A stretch of 6,429 bases of DNA from Thermoproteota archaeon (GTDB lineage: Archaea > Korarchaeota > Korarchaeia > Korarchaeales > Korarchaeaceae). Position numbers and translations under genes: made by a program. The stretch is from assembly GCA_021158805.1 (NCBI GenBank), contig JAGGTZ010000001.1, positions 1 to 6,429 on the forward strand. The letters run 5' to 3'. A model generated the notes under the pieces. The model searched no databases. It was not told the origin of the DNA and saw only the letters and a list, made by a program, of their open reading frames with translations. Below, piece by piece: positions 5,516-6,429 of this stretch (its first letter is position 1; every line of letters begins with the position of its first letter).

Positions 5516-6105
5516 TGAAAGGTAGTAAGAGGGAAATTGTCGTCCCGGGCGAAAACCTAGGTGTTGTTGAGGAATATATCCCTGGGGAGGGAATAAGGGA
5601 GGAGGATGGGAACCTTTACTCAGTTTATTTGGGTTCCTTATTCGAAAAGGAGGTTAAACTCTCTGTCAGACCCCTTAAAAGGACGATTCTGCCCCTTAGG
5701 CCTGGTGAGATAGCCCTTGGAGAAATAAGGGGTGCTGACAGGCAGATATATCATATACACCTAACGGCCCTTATAAAACCTAGGAGGGCCATCCTATCAC
5801 CCCCAGTCTCAGCTACCATGTCCAAGAGACCTCCAAACGTAGGAGCGAGGCCTAGTGATATAGTCCTCGTTAAGGTAAGTTCCGTTAAGAATGGTACGGT
5901 CGCGGTAACCATGGGTGGCCCACCAGAGCTAGGAGTACTATTATCTTTCTGTCCAGTGTGTGGGACCCCACTCAAGAAGGGGGTTGGCTATACCTTAGTA
6001 TGCAGGAGTTGTGGAAAGGTATATTTAGACAGGAAGATCAGTAGTATGTATGGCTGGAATCCCTTTAAGGAAGGGCTGATAAGTTATGTCAAGAGGGAGA
6101 AGTAG
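5515..6105 (+). CDS. csl4: Exosome RNA-binding subunit Csl4
   Basis: Csl4 caps the archaeal exosome, the Rrp41/Rrp42 3'-to-5' RNA-degrading and tailing complex, and recruits RNA and partners such as DnaG. The 196 residues show the expected three parts. The N-terminal domain opens with V-V-P-G-E-N-L-G and Y-I-P-G-E-G-I (about 9-27). An S1-type RNA-binding domain spans about 60-135. The C-terminal zinc ribbon uses Cys146, Cys149, Cys163 and Cys166, followed by DRKISSMYGW. The start ATG 5515 overlaps the previous stop by one base and has GAGGTGA 7 nt upstream. Its last 20 bp overlap the next gene. Co-transcription with a ribosomal protein and RNA methylases fits a shared RNA-metabolism role. The other exosome core genes (rrp4, rrp41, rrp42) are not in this window. 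Confidence 0.96.
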   Translation: MKGSKREIVVPGENLGVVEEYIPGEGIREEDGNLYSVYLGSLFEKEVKLSVRPLKRTILPLRPGEIALGEIRGADRQIYHIHLTALIKPRRAILSPPVSATMSKRPPNVGARPSDIVLVKVSSVKNGTVAVTMGGPPELGVLLSFCPVCGTPLKKGVGYTLVCRSCGKVYLDRKISSMYGWNPFKEGLISYVKREK

Positions 6106-6429
6106 TGTACTTGATAAGAGAAGCGTTGTCCTCTCACTCTCTCATGAGGAATTAGAGGAATTCCTTGAGTACTTAGAGAAGAGAATGGAAGGCAGGGATT
6201 ATTCCTGCAAGTATCTAGCCGGATCTAGCCTAAAAATAACCTTGATAGGTACAAAAGAGGAGAACAGGGCTGCTGAGAGTATTGTAAGGAGATCCTATAG
6301 GAACTTTAAGATGATAAGGAACCCCGTGGGTGATCTTTACAGATATCCGTCAGAGTGGCTTATGGAACATGGCGGAGGTGTATCAATGAGCCTCCTAACC
6401 CTTTCGCTTAAGGGCGCTGGACTTACTGC
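6086..6429 (+). CDS. Uncharacterised archaeal protein, possibly DUF2067 family (runs off the right edge)
   Basis: An open frame of 114 complete codons continues past the window end. The ATG at 6086 is the only plausible start, because an in-frame TAA lies at 6080-6082. A GGGCTGAT stretch (6073-6080) is a weak ribosome binding site. The N-terminus is basic (SRGR...DKR), followed by a strand (SVVLSLS), an acidic helix (EELEEFLEYLEKRMEG), a strand (SLKITLIGT, 48-56), a helix with R-R-S-Y-R, then Y-R-Y-P-S-E-W-L and G-G-G-V-S-M-S-L-L. This beta-alpha-beta pattern, and the final segment before an A-G-L turn, resemble the archaeal DUF2067 family as I recall it. I could not test that assignment. The gene overlaps csl4 by 20 bp, so it belongs to the same operon and may act on RNA; the function is unknown. 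Confidence 0.8.
   Translation, partial: MSRGRSSVLDKRSVVLSLSHEELEEFLEYLEKRMEGRDYSCKYLAGSSLKITLIGTKEENRAAESIVRRSYRNFKMIRNPVGDLYRYPSEWLMEHGGGVSMSLLTLSLKGAGLT

Overview
The window comes from an archaeon, most likely a thermophilic member of the Thermoproteota (crenarchaeal-type). The evidence is archaeal EF-2 with the diphthamide-loop signature, an archaeal lipid head-group synthase, ribosomal protein L10e (uL16), a METTL5-type rRNA methylase and the exosome subunit Csl4. It also has TATA-like promoter boxes, GGTGA-type ribosome binding sites, TTG and GTG starts, and heavy AGG/AGA/ATA codon use. The precise lineage cannot be read from the sequence alone.

Layout. Positions 1-639 (minus) hold the N-terminal 213 codons of an AAA+/ORC/ExeA-like P-loop ATPase that runs off the left edge. 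It has GTG as its start and an arginine in place of the Walker A lysine. A 169-bp divergent promoter region (640-808) follows, with a TATA-like box for each direction and small inverted repeats around the EF-2 promoter. EF-2 occupies 809-3028 (plus, TTG start). It converges, with only 19 bp between stops, on a CDP-alcohol phosphatidyltransferase (3048-3608, minus) that is probably an archaetidylinositol-phosphate synthase. A 65-bp divergent spacer (3609-3673) with one shared AT-rich block separates this gene from a compact plus-strand operon.

The operon (3674 to the right edge) reads: TrmJ-type tRNA 2'-O-methyltransferase, ribosomal protein L10e, METTL5-like rRNA adenine methyltransferase, exosome Csl4, and a partial protein resembling the DUF2067 family. 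The genes are separated by 2 bp or overlap by 23, 1 and 20 bp, so co-transcription and coupled translation are likely. The theme is RNA: tRNA modification, ribosome structure, rRNA modification, and RNA processing or decay. The unassigned last gene is therefore a candidate RNA-related factor.

Most of the window is core archaeal housekeeping. I do not see a CRISPR array, mobile element, tRNA or rRNA. The least explained items are the ATPase with an altered Walker A motif beside EF-2, the last operon gene, the promoter architectures, and an exact 18-bp in-frame repeat inside EF-2.
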